Positions 9,296-17,732 of a DNA stretch of 64,000 nt are shown one piece after another (the first letter of the stretch is position 1; each line of letters begins with the position of its first letter). The notes beneath the pieces are model-generated. The model did no database searches. It saw only the letters and a program-made list of their open reading frames with translations, and was not told the origin of the DNA. This stretch comes from Paracoccaceae bacterium. Lineage in GTDB: Bacteria; Pseudomonadota; Alphaproteobacteria; Rhodobacterales; Rhodobacteraceae. The stretch spans positions 558,001-622,000 of the forward strand of contig WKFI01000005.1 of the NCBI GenBank assembly GCA_014872875.1, in the 5' to 3' direction. Both the position numbers and the translations under genes were made by a program.

Positions 9296-12218
9296 GCACG
9301 CGCCCTCCATCCACGTCAAAGAAAACCGGATCAACCACTTCACAGACAGCATCAATGCCGCGCAGATGATCGACCAGCCGGATCTGTTCACCCATGCGCT
9401 CCGGCCCGTTCTTCAGGAAACCCAAGCCGATCATGTGACCCAAGGTCGGCGAGAACCCGACCGAGGTGACATAGCCCTGATCATAGACCCGTTCTGCCGG
9501 ATCGCCCTTGGTAAACAGATGCGCCCCGGCCACGATCTCTTGCACCGGGCCGATCGGTTTCAACCCGACCATACGTTCACGATCGGCTTCCATCAGGCCT
9601 TCCCGTTCGCTCATCGGTTTGCCCAAGCAGTGCTTCTTCTTCGAAACCATCCCCTGCATTCCGATGTCAAAGGCGGTGGTGCGGCCGTGGATTTCCGAAT
9701 GCGTGATCAGACCTTTTTCGATCCGCAACACATTCAGCGCCTCCATCCCGTACGGCCCGCCGCCCAGCGCCTCGGCCCGTGCAACCAGTTCCCGAAACAG
9801 CGCATCGCCATAACGTGCCGGCACCGCAAGCTCGTAAGCATGCTCTCCCGAGAACGAAATCCGGAAAAGCCGTCCCTGAACTCCCATCAGCGTCACTGCC
9901 CCACAGGACATGAACGGCCAGCTCTCCCCGTCAATGGGCTCATCCAGCAACCCGTTCAAAAGATCGCGCGACTGCGGACCGGCCACGGCAAATTGCGCCC
10001 ATTGTTCCGTGACGGATGTGAACCGCACATCCCATTCCGGGCGCAGCACTTGGGTAATGAACTCCAGATGCTGCATCACCTGTCCGGCCGCCGCGGTAGT
10101 GGTCGTCATCACAAAATGGTTTTCGCCCATCCGCGCCGTGGTGCCGTCATCCATGACATAGCCATCTTCGCGCAGCATCAGACCATAGCGCACTTTGCCC
10201 ACCTTCAAGGTCGAAAACATGTTGGTATAGGCGAAGTCCAGCAGCTTGTCCGCGTCCGGTCCCTGAATGTCGATTTTACCCAGGGTCGAAACATCGCAGA
10301 TCCCGACGCTCTGGCGAACCATGTTGACCTCACGATCACAGCTTTGCCGCCACGTGGTTTCCCCGGGCTTGGGGAAATAGCTTGGGCGATACCAAAGCCC
10401 TGCCTCGATCATCGGCGCGCCGCGTTCGACACTGGCACGGTGCGAGGTCGTAAAGCGTTCAGGTGCAAAACCCTTTTCTGCGCCACCCGCCCCCATGGCC
10501 GCAATCGCAACCGGGCTGTAAGGCGGGCGGAACGTCGTTGTCCCGGTCTCGGAGATACCCCGCCCTGTCACATCGGCCAGAACCGCCAAAGCCGCAACGT
10601 TCGAGTTCTTGCCCTGATCGGTTGCCATGCCCTGGGTCGTGTAGCGCTTCATATGCTCGACCGAGCGAAAATTCTCGACCGCCGCCTGCTTGACGTCTTT
10701 CACCGTCACGTCGTTCTGGAAATCCAACCAGGCCCGCCCCTTGCCCGGAACTGCCCAGAGCGGGCTTATCCGGTAGGTACCATCCTCGGCTGTCGGCAGA
10801 TCGAAACTCCGGGGCTTGCGACCCAGCGCGTCCAATGCGGTTTTCGCGGCCTCCATCCCTTCGCGCAGACAGTTTGCGGTGCTGAATGCCCCGTTACAGG
10901 CCCCCGCAACATGCAGTCCCGTAACCGCACCCGGCAGCGGGACAAAGCCTGCAATATCATCGCGCCAGACGGGCCGCCCGTTTTGATGACAGGTGAGGTG
11001 AACACTGGGATTCCAGCCCCCGGACATGGCCAAGCAGTCGGTCTGGATCTTCTCTTCCCCGCCTGCTGTCCGAAGGGTGATACTCTCCAGCCGCTTGCGT
11101 CCCGAGGCATTGCAAACCTGCGCCCCGCGAATGACCGGGAACAGATCCGAGGTTGGTCCGTCATGGCGACTGTCGATCAGCGCGGCCACATGCACACCGG
11201 CCTGCACCAGATCGCGCGCAGTCCGATGAGCGTCATCGTTATTGGCAAAGACGGTCATGCACTTGCCAGGTGCCACACCCCATCGGTTCAGATAGGCGCG
11301 AACCGCCCCCGCAGTCATGATACCCGGACGATCGTTGTTACGAAACGCCACCGGGCGTTCGATGGCACCCGCCGCTAGAACAGCTTGTTTCGCCACGATC
11401 CGCCAGAAACACTCCAACGGCACATCACGACGGCGGGCCTTATGGTGTCCGACCTTCTCCAGTACGGCATATGTGCCCTGATCATAGGCCCCCACGACCG
11501 ACGACCGGGTCATCAGCCGCACATTCTCCATGGCTTCCAGTTCCGCCACGACACCGGCGGCCCAATCATGTCCGGGCTGTCCGTCGATATCCTCGACTTC
11601 GGCCAAGAGACGCCCACCCATCACCGCGTCTTCATCGGCCAGGATCACGTCCGCACCGGCCCGCGCGGCGGTCAGCGCAGCCATCAATCCGGCGGGCCCG
11701 GCCCCGATCACCAATAGATCGCAAAAGGCATAAGCTTTTTCGTACAGGTCCGCGTCTGCACTATCTGACAATGCGCCCAAACCTGCAGCGCGGCGGATCA
11801 TCGGCTCGTATACTTTTTCCCAGAAACTCTTGGGCCACATGAAGGTCTTGTAATAGAAACCCGCGCCAAAGAACGGCGCAGCCAGATCGTTTACCGACAA
11901 CAGGTCCAGCCCCAAGCTCGGGAACCGGTTCTGACTGACCGCTTCCAGCCCCTCATAAATCTCTTGCACCGTGGCCCGCATATTGGGCTCCCGAGCGTCG
12001 CCCGCCTTGATCGTGACCAGCGCATTGGGTTCTTCACTGCCAGCCGTCAACGCCCCGCGAGGGCGGTGGTATTTGAAGGACCGTCCCATCATCTGAATGT
12101 CATTGGCCAGCAATGCCGAGGCAAGCGTGTCCCCTTCCAACCCCTGATATTGCCGCCCGTCGAACCGGAACGAAACGGATTTCGCATCTCCCAGACGCCC
12201 TTGACCCGCGATCCTCAT
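9288..12218 (-). CDS. soxA: Sarcosine oxidase alpha subunit
   Basis: 976 residues, the full length of the alpha subunit. Order of domains: an N-terminal ferredoxin-like fold (FDGRQYQGLEGDTLASALL), an NAD-binding Rossmann domain with VIGAGPAGLMAAL near residue 170, and a C-terminal aminomethyltransferase (GcvT-like) domain from about residue 600 that binds folate. Its start overlaps the soxD stop by 4 bases (ATGA), showing translational coupling. The enzyme is cytosolic and channels formaldehyde-level carbon to 5,10-methylene-tetrahydrofolate. Confidence 0.97.
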   Translation of the reverse strand: MRIAGQGRLGDAKSVSFRFDGRQYQGLEGDTLASALLANDIQMMGRSFKYHRPRGALTAGSEEPNALVTIKAGDAREPNMRATVQEIYEGLEAVSQNRFPSLGLDLLSVNDLAAPFFGAGFYYKTFMWPKSFWEKVYEPMIRRAAGLGALSDSADADLYEKAYAFCDLLVIGAGPAGLMAALTAARAGADVILADEDAVMGGRLLAEVEDIDGQPGHDWAAGVVAELEAMENVRLMTRSSVVGAYDQGTYAVLEKVGHHKARRRDVPLECFWRIVAKQAVLAAGAIERPVAFRNNDRPGIMTAGAVRAYLNRWGVAPGKCMTVFANNDDAHRTARDLVQAGVHVAALIDSRHDGPTSDLFPVIRGAQVCNASGRKRLESITLRTAGGEEKIQTDCLAMSGGWNPSVHLTCHQNGRPVWRDDIAGFVPLPGAVTGLHVAGACNGAFSTANCLREGMEAAKTALDALGRKPRSFDLPTAEDGTYRISPLWAVPGKGRAWLDFQNDVTVKDVKQAAVENFRSVEHMKRYTTQGMATDQGKNSNVAALAVLADVTGRGISETGTTTFRPPYSPVAIAAMGAGGAEKGFAPERFTTSHRASVERGAPMIEAGLWYRPSYFPKPGETTWRQSCDREVNMVRQSVGICDVSTLGKIDIQGPDADKLLDFAYTNMFSTLKVGKVRYGLMLREDGYVMDDGTTARMGENHFVMTTTTAAAGQVMQHLEFITQVLRPEWDVRFTSVTEQWAQFAVAGPQSRDLLNGLLDEPIDGESWPFMSCGAVTLMGVQGRLFRISFSGEHAYELAVPARYGDALFRELVARAEALGGGPYGMEALNVLRIEKGLITHSEIHGRTTAFDIGMQGMVSKKKHCLGKPMSEREGLMEADRERMVGLKPIGPVQEIVAGAHLFTKGDPAERVYDQGYVTSVGFSPTLGHMIGLGFLKNGPERMGEQIRLVDHLRGIDAVCEVVDPVFFDVDGGRVRG

Positions 12219-12484
12219 GAAGCGTCTCCCAGGCTGGCGGCCTCGGCCAGTTCCGTACTCAGTATCTCATGGGTCAACGTATTGCGTTCCACGACGATCC
12301 AGGCGCCGCAGCCCCCTTCGTGATACCAAAGATCCCGCGTCACCCCGGCCGGATTGTCCCGCAGGTGGACATAATCATGAAACGCCTCGGCCCCGGCGTC
12401 CTCCGACGGCCGCGCCATCGCCGCCCCCTGATAATAGAATTCGCGGCGATCCCGTTCCCCGCAGATCGGACAGGTGATCCTCAT
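12215..12484 (-). CDS. soxD: Sarcosine oxidase delta subunit
   Basis: 89 residues, typical for the delta subunit. The N-terminal CPIC and the later GGCGAW supply the zinc-binding cysteines of the family; RREFYYQGAA and YVHLRDNPAG are conserved. The ribosome binding site GGAG sits eight bases before the ATG. Its end overlaps soxA by 4 bases. It is separated from soxB by 93 bases containing two hairpins. Confidence 0.95.
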   Translation of the reverse strand: MRITCPICGERDRREFYYQGAAMARPSEDAGAEAFHDYVHLRDNPAGVTRDLWYHEGGCGAWIVVERNTLTHEILSTELAEAASLGDAS

Positions 12485-12529
12485 GCGCCACGCTCCTCAT
12501 TCACTTTGCTCATAAAACTCCGGGGGTGA

Positions 12530-12558
12530 GGCCGCATGGCCGAGGGGGCAGCGCCCCC
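12530..12558. other. Tandem hairpins in the soxB-soxD gap
   Basis: Two adjacent perfect inverted repeats lie between the soxB stop and the soxD start: GGCC with a 4-base loop (12530-12541), and GGGGGC pairing with GCCCCC across AGC (12544-12558). No T-run follows on the minus strand, so this is not a classical terminator. It may stabilise or partly terminate the soxB end of the transcript and so set the subunit ratio. Confidence 0.5.
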
Positions 12559-12577
12559 TGAACCCAGACACATCAAC

Positions 12578-13831
12578 TCAATGCAGGTTGTGTTGCGCAC
12601 CGGTCCCCTCCTCATCCATGATACCGCGCCCGGTGGCAAACCGGTCCAGCCGGAATTTTGCCGCCGCATCGTGCGGGCGATCCGTTGCGATCAGATGCGC
12701 AAAACAGTTGCCAGACGCCGGCACCGCCTTGAACCCACCATAGTTCCAACCGCAATTCAGATAGAGACCGTCAATATGGGTCTTGTCGATCACTGGCGAA
12801 CCGTCGGGCGACATGTCCATGATACCTCCCCAACTTCGCAAAACCCGCGCCTTGCCGATCCGCGGCATCAGCGCCATGCCGGCCTCCATCACATGCTCAA
12901 TGATCGGCAGATTCCCTCGGGCCGCATAGGAGGCATACATGTCCAGATCGCCGCCGAACACCAGCCCGCCCTTGTCCGATTGACTGATATAGAAATGCCC
13001 CATCCCAAAGCTGATCACATGATCAATGCAGGGTTTCAGCCCTTCGGTCACGAAGGCTTGCAAGACATGGCTTTCGATCGGCAGCCGCATCCCCGCCATG
13101 GCAGCGACAAGACTTGATCGACCGGCCACCACAATCGCCACCTTTTTGGCCCGAATGGCACCACGAACGGTTTGCACACCCTTGACCTCACCGCCCTCGA
13201 TATCGATCCCGGTCACTTCGCAATTCTGGATCAGGTCGACACCCAGCTGGTCTGCACCACGGGCATAGCCCCAGGCCACCGCATCATGGCGCGCGGTTCC
13301 GGCCCGGCGCTGCAACAAGGCGCCATAGATCGGGAATCGGGCGTTGTCATAGTTGAGAAACGGCACCATCTGGCGCAGCTTCTCGACGCTCAACATTTCG
13401 GCATCGTCGCCCTGATTGATGATCGCATTTCCGCGCCGCGCCGCCGCGTCCCGCTGGGCGTCTGAGTGAAACAGAGCAATCTGCCCCCGTTGCGACATCA
13501 TCACGTTGTAGTTCAGCTCTTCTTCCAATCCTTCCCACAGCTTCAGGGTGTGGGAATAGAACTCCGAGTTTCCGGGCAGGAAGTAGTTCGCGCGAACAAT
13601 CGTGGTGTTTCGGCCGATATTGCCACCACCCAGATAGCCCTTCTCCAGCACCGCGATGTTGCGCAGCCCGTGTTCCTTCGCGAGGTAGTATGCAGTGGAC
13701 AGACCGTGCCCGCCGCCGCCAATGATGATTATGTCATACTCCGACTTCGGTTGCGGATCGCGCCAATGCGGCGTCCACCCCTTGTTGCCGGTCAACCCTT
13801 CCTTCAGCACACGCCAGCCTGAAAACTGCAT
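12578..13831 (-). CDS. soxB: Sarcosine oxidase beta subunit
   Basis: With the ATG at 13831 (GGGGAG upstream) the protein is 417 residues, the standard length of the beta subunit, which carries FAD and covalent FMN and performs the oxidation. The dinucleotide-binding motif IIIIGGGGHGLSTAYYLA lies near residue 33 and the C-terminal tail MDEEGTGAQHNLH resembles the family ending. A longer frame upstream to 13906 adds no family sequence. It is the first gene of soxBDAG. Several paralogous sox operons are usual in Roseobacters, so specificity for sarcosine over related N-methyl amino acids is not proven. Confidence 0.95.
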   Translation of the reverse strand: MQFSGWRVLKEGLTGNKGWTPHWRDPQPKSEYDIIIIGGGGHGLSTAYYLAKEHGLRNIAVLEKGYLGGGNIGRNTTIVRANYFLPGNSEFYSHTLKLWEGLEEELNYNVMMSQRGQIALFHSDAQRDAAARRGNAIINQGDDAEMLSVEKLRQMVPFLNYDNARFPIYGALLQRRAGTARHDAVAWGYARGADQLGVDLIQNCEVTGIDIEGGEVKGVQTVRGAIRAKKVAIVVAGRSSLVAAMAGMRLPIESHVLQAFVTEGLKPCIDHVISFGMGHFYISQSDKGGLVFGGDLDMYASYAARGNLPIIEHVMEAGMALMPRIGKARVLRSWGGIMDMSPDGSPVIDKTHIDGLYLNCGWNYGGFKAVPASGNCFAHLIATDRPHDAAAKFRLDRFATGRGIMDEEGTGAQHNLH

Positions 13832-14136
13832 GATCGCTCTCCCCTGGGAAGCGGACCGTCGGGTTTCTGCGCCCGTCCAGCCCGTCGTCATTTTCCACCC
13901 GGCCAAGGTCGCACACTACACGCATCCGGACCAACCAAGCAGAATTCGAGAATGAGGTCACACGAACTAACCACATCTGTCTAGTCCTAATAACGTCAGA
14001 GCATGTCGGAAAATCAACAGGCTTTGACTCCCGCCAGGCAGGTCAAACCTATGCCGCAACGTCTTGATGCCCGACCTCTCACCCAATGAAGCGGCACCTG
14101 CTATCAAAAAACTCAGATTTGAAAAAGGACAGTCAC
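13832..14136. other. Divergent intergenic region soxB / amidohydrolase
   Basis: About 305 bases between divergent genes. It must hold both promoters. I see no convincing riboswitch, repeat or strong inverted repeat. Confidence 0.5.
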
Positions 14137-15861
14137 ATGAATCGATTGGCGATGGCTGCTGTTGCAGCTGCATTCCACCTGTCTCCGGCAAGCGCCCAGG
14201 ACCTGACCGTTTTCACTGCCAAAACCATTTTGACAATGGAAGATTCCAACCCCCGGGCCACCGCCGTGGCCGTGCGGGATGGGCGGATCGTGTCTGTTGG
14301 CTCGCTCGACACGCTGCAGTCGATGATCGAATCAAGCGACGCCACAATTGACCGCCAATTCGAAGACAAGATCCTGATGCCCGGCTTCATCGATCCACAT
14401 GTGCATCCTTCTCTGCCTGCAGTTCTGACGCAATTCGCCTTTCTTGCCCCGGACGATTGGTCCCTGCCCACTGGCAACTTCCCGGGTGCCACATCACCCG
14501 AAGACTATGCGGCCAAGCTCAAGACGCTGGTCGCGGACTATCAGGCCGAAAATCAGGACCCTGATATTCCCTTTATTGCCTGGGGGTATCACCCTTTGTG
14601 GCATGGGAACGTCAAACGCCCACAACTGAATGCCTGGTTTCCGGAAACACCGGTGGCGCTTTGGCATCGGTCGTTTCACGAGCTGATCGTCAATGATGCC
14701 GCAATCGAACTGCTGGGCATCACGCCGGAAGATGCGCTGGTTTATCCGAAGGAAGCCGATTGGGAGAACGGCCATTTCTGGGAAAACGGCGCCAAGGTGC
14801 TGGTGAGCAAGCTGCCTTTCCTGTTTGACCCCGCCAGATATGGGGCCGGCATGCGCAATTTCTTCGAGATGCTGCACCAATCCGGCGTCACAACGGCGCT
14901 CGACATGGGGATTGGGATCTTCGGCGATCCGGAAGGCGAAACCGCCCTGATCCGTGCCACCGCCGCCGAGGTCCAGCCCCCGGCCCGCATCATCCTGACA
15001 CCGATCATCACCGATTTCTTGGCCCGCAAGAAAACTCCCGAAGAGGCACTGGCCGAAATCCGGGGCTGGAGCGCCCAGAACACCGATCGAGTACTGTTCG
15101 ACAATCATTTCAAGTTGATGATGGACGGGGCGATTTTCTCGGGCCTCTCGCAATATGGCTTTCCGGGCTACAAGGACGGGCACGAGGGCCTGTGGATGGC
15201 CCCGCTGGACGTCACGCAACACTGGGGGGAATTCTTCTGGGAAAACGGGTTTCAATTGCACGCCCACACAAACGGCGATCTCTCAGCGAAAAAGCTGATC
15301 GAGTTCGTGCGCGGTTATCAAGACAGGACCCCACGTTTTGATCATCGCACAGTGCTGGAACACTTCGCTTTTGCCCATGAAGACCAAATGCGCCAGATGG
15401 CCGCTCTGGGCATGGCAGTCTCTGCAAACCCGTACTACCAGTACATCCTGTCCGATGTTTATTCTGCCAATTGGCTGGGCGCGGACATCGCACGGCACAT
15501 GGTGCCCCTGGCGGGTGCCAAAAGACAGGGTTTGGTGATCGCACTGCATTCCGACGCACCCATGGCTCCCTTGGCACCACTGACACTGGTGGAAACTGCC
15601 GTTCGGCGCGTGACGATCAACGGCAATGAAAACGCCGCCACGGAGCGTCTGGATGTACACGCGGCGCTTCGTGCCGTCACCATCGACGCCGCCTGGATCT
15701 TGCGTCGCGAAGACGATCTCGGTTCGATCCGGGCGGGGAAGAAGGCAGATTTTGTCGTGCTAGAACAGAACCCTTATGAGGTCACAAGCGATCAGATCAG
15801 CGAGATTCCGATTTGGGGCACTGTCTTCGAAGGTCAGCCGTACCCGGTTCAGACCCGCTAG
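14137..15861 (+). CDS. Exported metal-dependent amidohydrolase (amidohydrolase_3/YtcJ-like)
   Basis: 574 residues. The start at 14137 follows AAGGAC at proper spacing and opens a signal peptide (MNRLAMAAVAAAFHLSPASA); an upstream in-frame ATG at 14086 would bury it. The mature protein has the amidohydrolase metal site FIDPHVHPS (H88, H90), an HAHTNGD motif, and the C-terminal FVVLEQNPYEV that closes the beta-sandwich. Such enzymes hydrolyse amides or esters of unknown identity; the substrate here cannot be told. It is a single gene, divergent from soxB and convergent with gdhA. Confidence 0.85.
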   Translation: MNRLAMAAVAAAFHLSPASAQDLTVFTAKTILTMEDSNPRATAVAVRDGRIVSVGSLDTLQSMIESSDATIDRQFEDKILMPGFIDPHVHPSLPAVLTQFAFLAPDDWSLPTGNFPGATSPEDYAAKLKTLVADYQAENQDPDIPFIAWGYHPLWHGNVKRPQLNAWFPETPVALWHRSFHELIVNDAAIELLGITPEDALVYPKEADWENGHFWENGAKVLVSKLPFLFDPARYGAGMRNFFEMLHQSGVTTALDMGIGIFGDPEGETALIRATAAEVQPPARIILTPIITDFLARKKTPEEALAEIRGWSAQNTDRVLFDNHFKLMMDGAIFSGLSQYGFPGYKDGHEGLWMAPLDVTQHWGEFFWENGFQLHAHTNGDLSAKKLIEFVRGYQDRTPRFDHRTVLEHFAFAHEDQMRQMAALGMAVSANPYYQYILSDVYSANWLGADIARHMVPLAGAKRQGLVIALHSDAPMAPLAPLTLVETAVRRVTINGNENAATERLDVHAALRAVTIDAAWILRREDDLGSIRAGKKADFVVLEQNPYEVTSDQISEIPIWGTVFEGQPYPVQTR

Positions 15862-15912
15862 AGGTAAAGCGTTCAAGGAAAACCCGCGACTTTCCTTCCC
15901 GCCCAATTAAGA

Positions 15913-15941
15913 CGGCGCGCCGGATCCGATCCGACGCGCCG
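15913..15941 (-). terminator. Strong hairpin between amidohydrolase and gdhA
   Basis: A 13-base-pair stem (one G-U pair) with a 3-base loop lies between the two convergent genes, 23 bases beyond the gdhA stop. The minus strand continues with TCTTAATT, a weak T-tract, so it most likely ends gdhA transcripts. Being symmetric it may also serve the plus-strand gene. Confidence 0.7.
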
Positions 15942-15963
15942 AAAGGCAGACTTGGCTTTGGGA

Positions 15964-17397
15964 TCAGAGCCCCTTGGCACGATAGCTTTTGGCGACCTTG
16001 TCGATCGACACCAGGTACGCCGCCGTGCGCAGATCCCGCACATCGTCACGACTGTGCCAGACTTCCCGCATCGACTGATACGCAATCCGCATCGTGTCAT
16101 CGAGCCCCGAGCGCACCAGCTCCAGTTCCCCAGCACCCCGCAAGTACTTGTCCTTGAAGTCCGGCGACATCGACCAGGCATCACCGAGGTAGTCGTCCAG
16201 CCTCTGCAATTCGTCGATAACCAGTTGGTGCCGCGCTTCTTCCTGACGGCGCTGCATCCGGCCAAATCGGATATGGCTGAGGTTCTTGACCCATTCGAAA
16301 TAGGATACGGTCACACCGCCGGCATTTGCATACATGTCCGGGATGATAACAGTTCCCTTGTCGCGCAGTACTTCATCCGCCCCGGCCGTGATTGGACCGT
16401 TGGCAGCTTCGATGATCAGCGGCGCCTTGATCCGCTCGGCATTGGAAAGGTTGATCACCCCTTCCAGCGCCGCCGGAATCAGGATGTCGCAGTCTTCTTC
16501 CAAGACTGCCGCCCCTTCCGCAGTATGTGTCGCATCCGGGAAGCCGGTAACGCCACCATGTTTGGTGATCCAGGTGTGAACACCTTCGACATCCAGCCCG
16601 TTTTCGTTGAACAGGGCGCCATCCCTTTCGATGATACCCGTGATCCGACACCCGTCCTCCTCCTGCAGGAACTTGGCCGCGTGGTAGCCCACATTGCCCA
16701 GCCCTTGGATGACGACCCGCTTGCCATCGAGCGACCCGGTCAGCCCGGCCTGCTCCATGTCCCGCTTGTCCCGGAAGAACTCGCGCAGCGCATATTGGAC
16801 GCCGCGACCCGTGGCCTCGGTCCGGCCCTGGATGCCGCCCGCGTTGATCGGCTTGCCGGTCACACAAGCGCGCGCATTGATGTCCGTCGTGTTCATTCGT
16901 GCGTACTGGTCTGCGATCCAGGCCATTTCGCGTTCGCCCGTGCCCATGTCGGGCGCCGGCACGTTCTGCGATGGATGGATCAGGTCACGCTTGGCCAGCT
17001 CATAAGCGAAACGGCGGGTAATCCGCTCAAGCTCGTGCTCGTCATACTGGCGCGGATCAATGCACAATCCGCCTTTCGATCCGCCAAACGGCGCCTCGAC
17101 CAGAGCACATTTGTAGGTCATCAGCGCCGCAAGTGCTTCGACCTCGTCCTGGTTCACCGAAGGTGCGAAACGGATCCCGCCCTTGACCGGCTCCATATGC
17201 TCGGAGTGGACCGAACGGTAGCCAACAAAGGTCTGTATCTGTCCCCTCAGGCGCACCCCGAAACGCACGGTATAGGTCGCGTTGCAAACCCGGATCTTCT
17301 CCTCCAGCCCAGGCGGCAGGTCCATCAAGGCGACGGCCCTGTTGAACATCAGGTCCACACTTTCACGGAAACTGGGTTCATTCGCGCGATGCAGCAT
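15964..17397 (-). CDS. Glutamate dehydrogenase (Glu/Leu/Phe/Val family)
   Basis: 477 residues. The N-terminal substrate domain has GGIRFAPSV and the lysine-rich KCALVEAPFGGSKGGL; the NAD-binding domain has VIQGLGNVGYHAA near residue 227; AANGPIT and NAGGVTVSYFEW follow. It interconverts glutamate and 2-oxoglutarate plus ammonium in the cytosol. The GGAGG ribosome binding site precedes the ATG. It is longer than the 420-residue bacterial NAD enzymes, with a C-terminal extension after residue 400 as found in other Roseobacter homologues. It lies alone, with a 335-base leader. Confidence 0.93.
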   Translation of the reverse strand: MLHRANEPSFRESVDLMFNRAVALMDLPPGLEEKIRVCNATYTVRFGVRLRGQIQTFVGYRSVHSEHMEPVKGGIRFAPSVNQDEVEALAALMTYKCALVEAPFGGSKGGLCIDPRQYDEHELERITRRFAYELAKRDLIHPSQNVPAPDMGTGEREMAWIADQYARMNTTDINARACVTGKPINAGGIQGRTEATGRGVQYALREFFRDKRDMEQAGLTGSLDGKRVVIQGLGNVGYHAAKFLQEEDGCRITGIIERDGALFNENGLDVEGVHTWITKHGGVTGFPDATHTAEGAAVLEEDCDILIPAALEGVINLSNAERIKAPLIIEAANGPITAGADEVLRDKGTVIIPDMYANAGGVTVSYFEWVKNLSHIRFGRMQRRQEEARHQLVIDELQRLDDYLGDAWSMSPDFKDKYLRGAGELELVRSGLDDTMRIAYQSMREVWHSRDDVRDLRTAAYLVSIDKVAKSYRAKGL

Positions 17398-17732
17398 TCT
17401 TTCCTCCTGCTGTTTGAACCGACTCGGCCCAAACCAATGTCATGCAGGCCTAATATGACGACTTTCCAGCGAAGTGCGACCATTTTAGGCATTCCATTAG
17501 TTGCAAGTAATGACATTGGCCGTTTCCGGATCGTCAACCAATTGATTCTCATTGACTGTTCGACACATGGAAACAACCCGAAGCAACGAGCCGGGACTGT
17601 CAAAAAGAACGCCGTTAATCCAACACATTTCGCGCGGTTTTCGTCAAAATTCAGCCACTTTCGAACGCCATTACGGGTGAGACGAAGTGTATCTGTTGAT
17701 TGGCATGCTCCTTCGAGCAGAACTGAGGTTCC
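17398..17732. other. Divergent intergenic region gdh / tadG-like
   Basis: 335 bases without a gene, noticeably more AT-rich than the coding flanks. It holds the promoters of both divergent genes. A dyad CATTA-N8-TAATG at 17496-17513, about 100 bases from the dehydrogenase start, is a candidate operator. No RNA gene or repeat was recognised. Confidence 0.45.

Noticed and set aside
9183-11378. 731-residue open frame opposite soxA
   Set aside because: Shadow of soxA codon bias; no ribosome site or domain.
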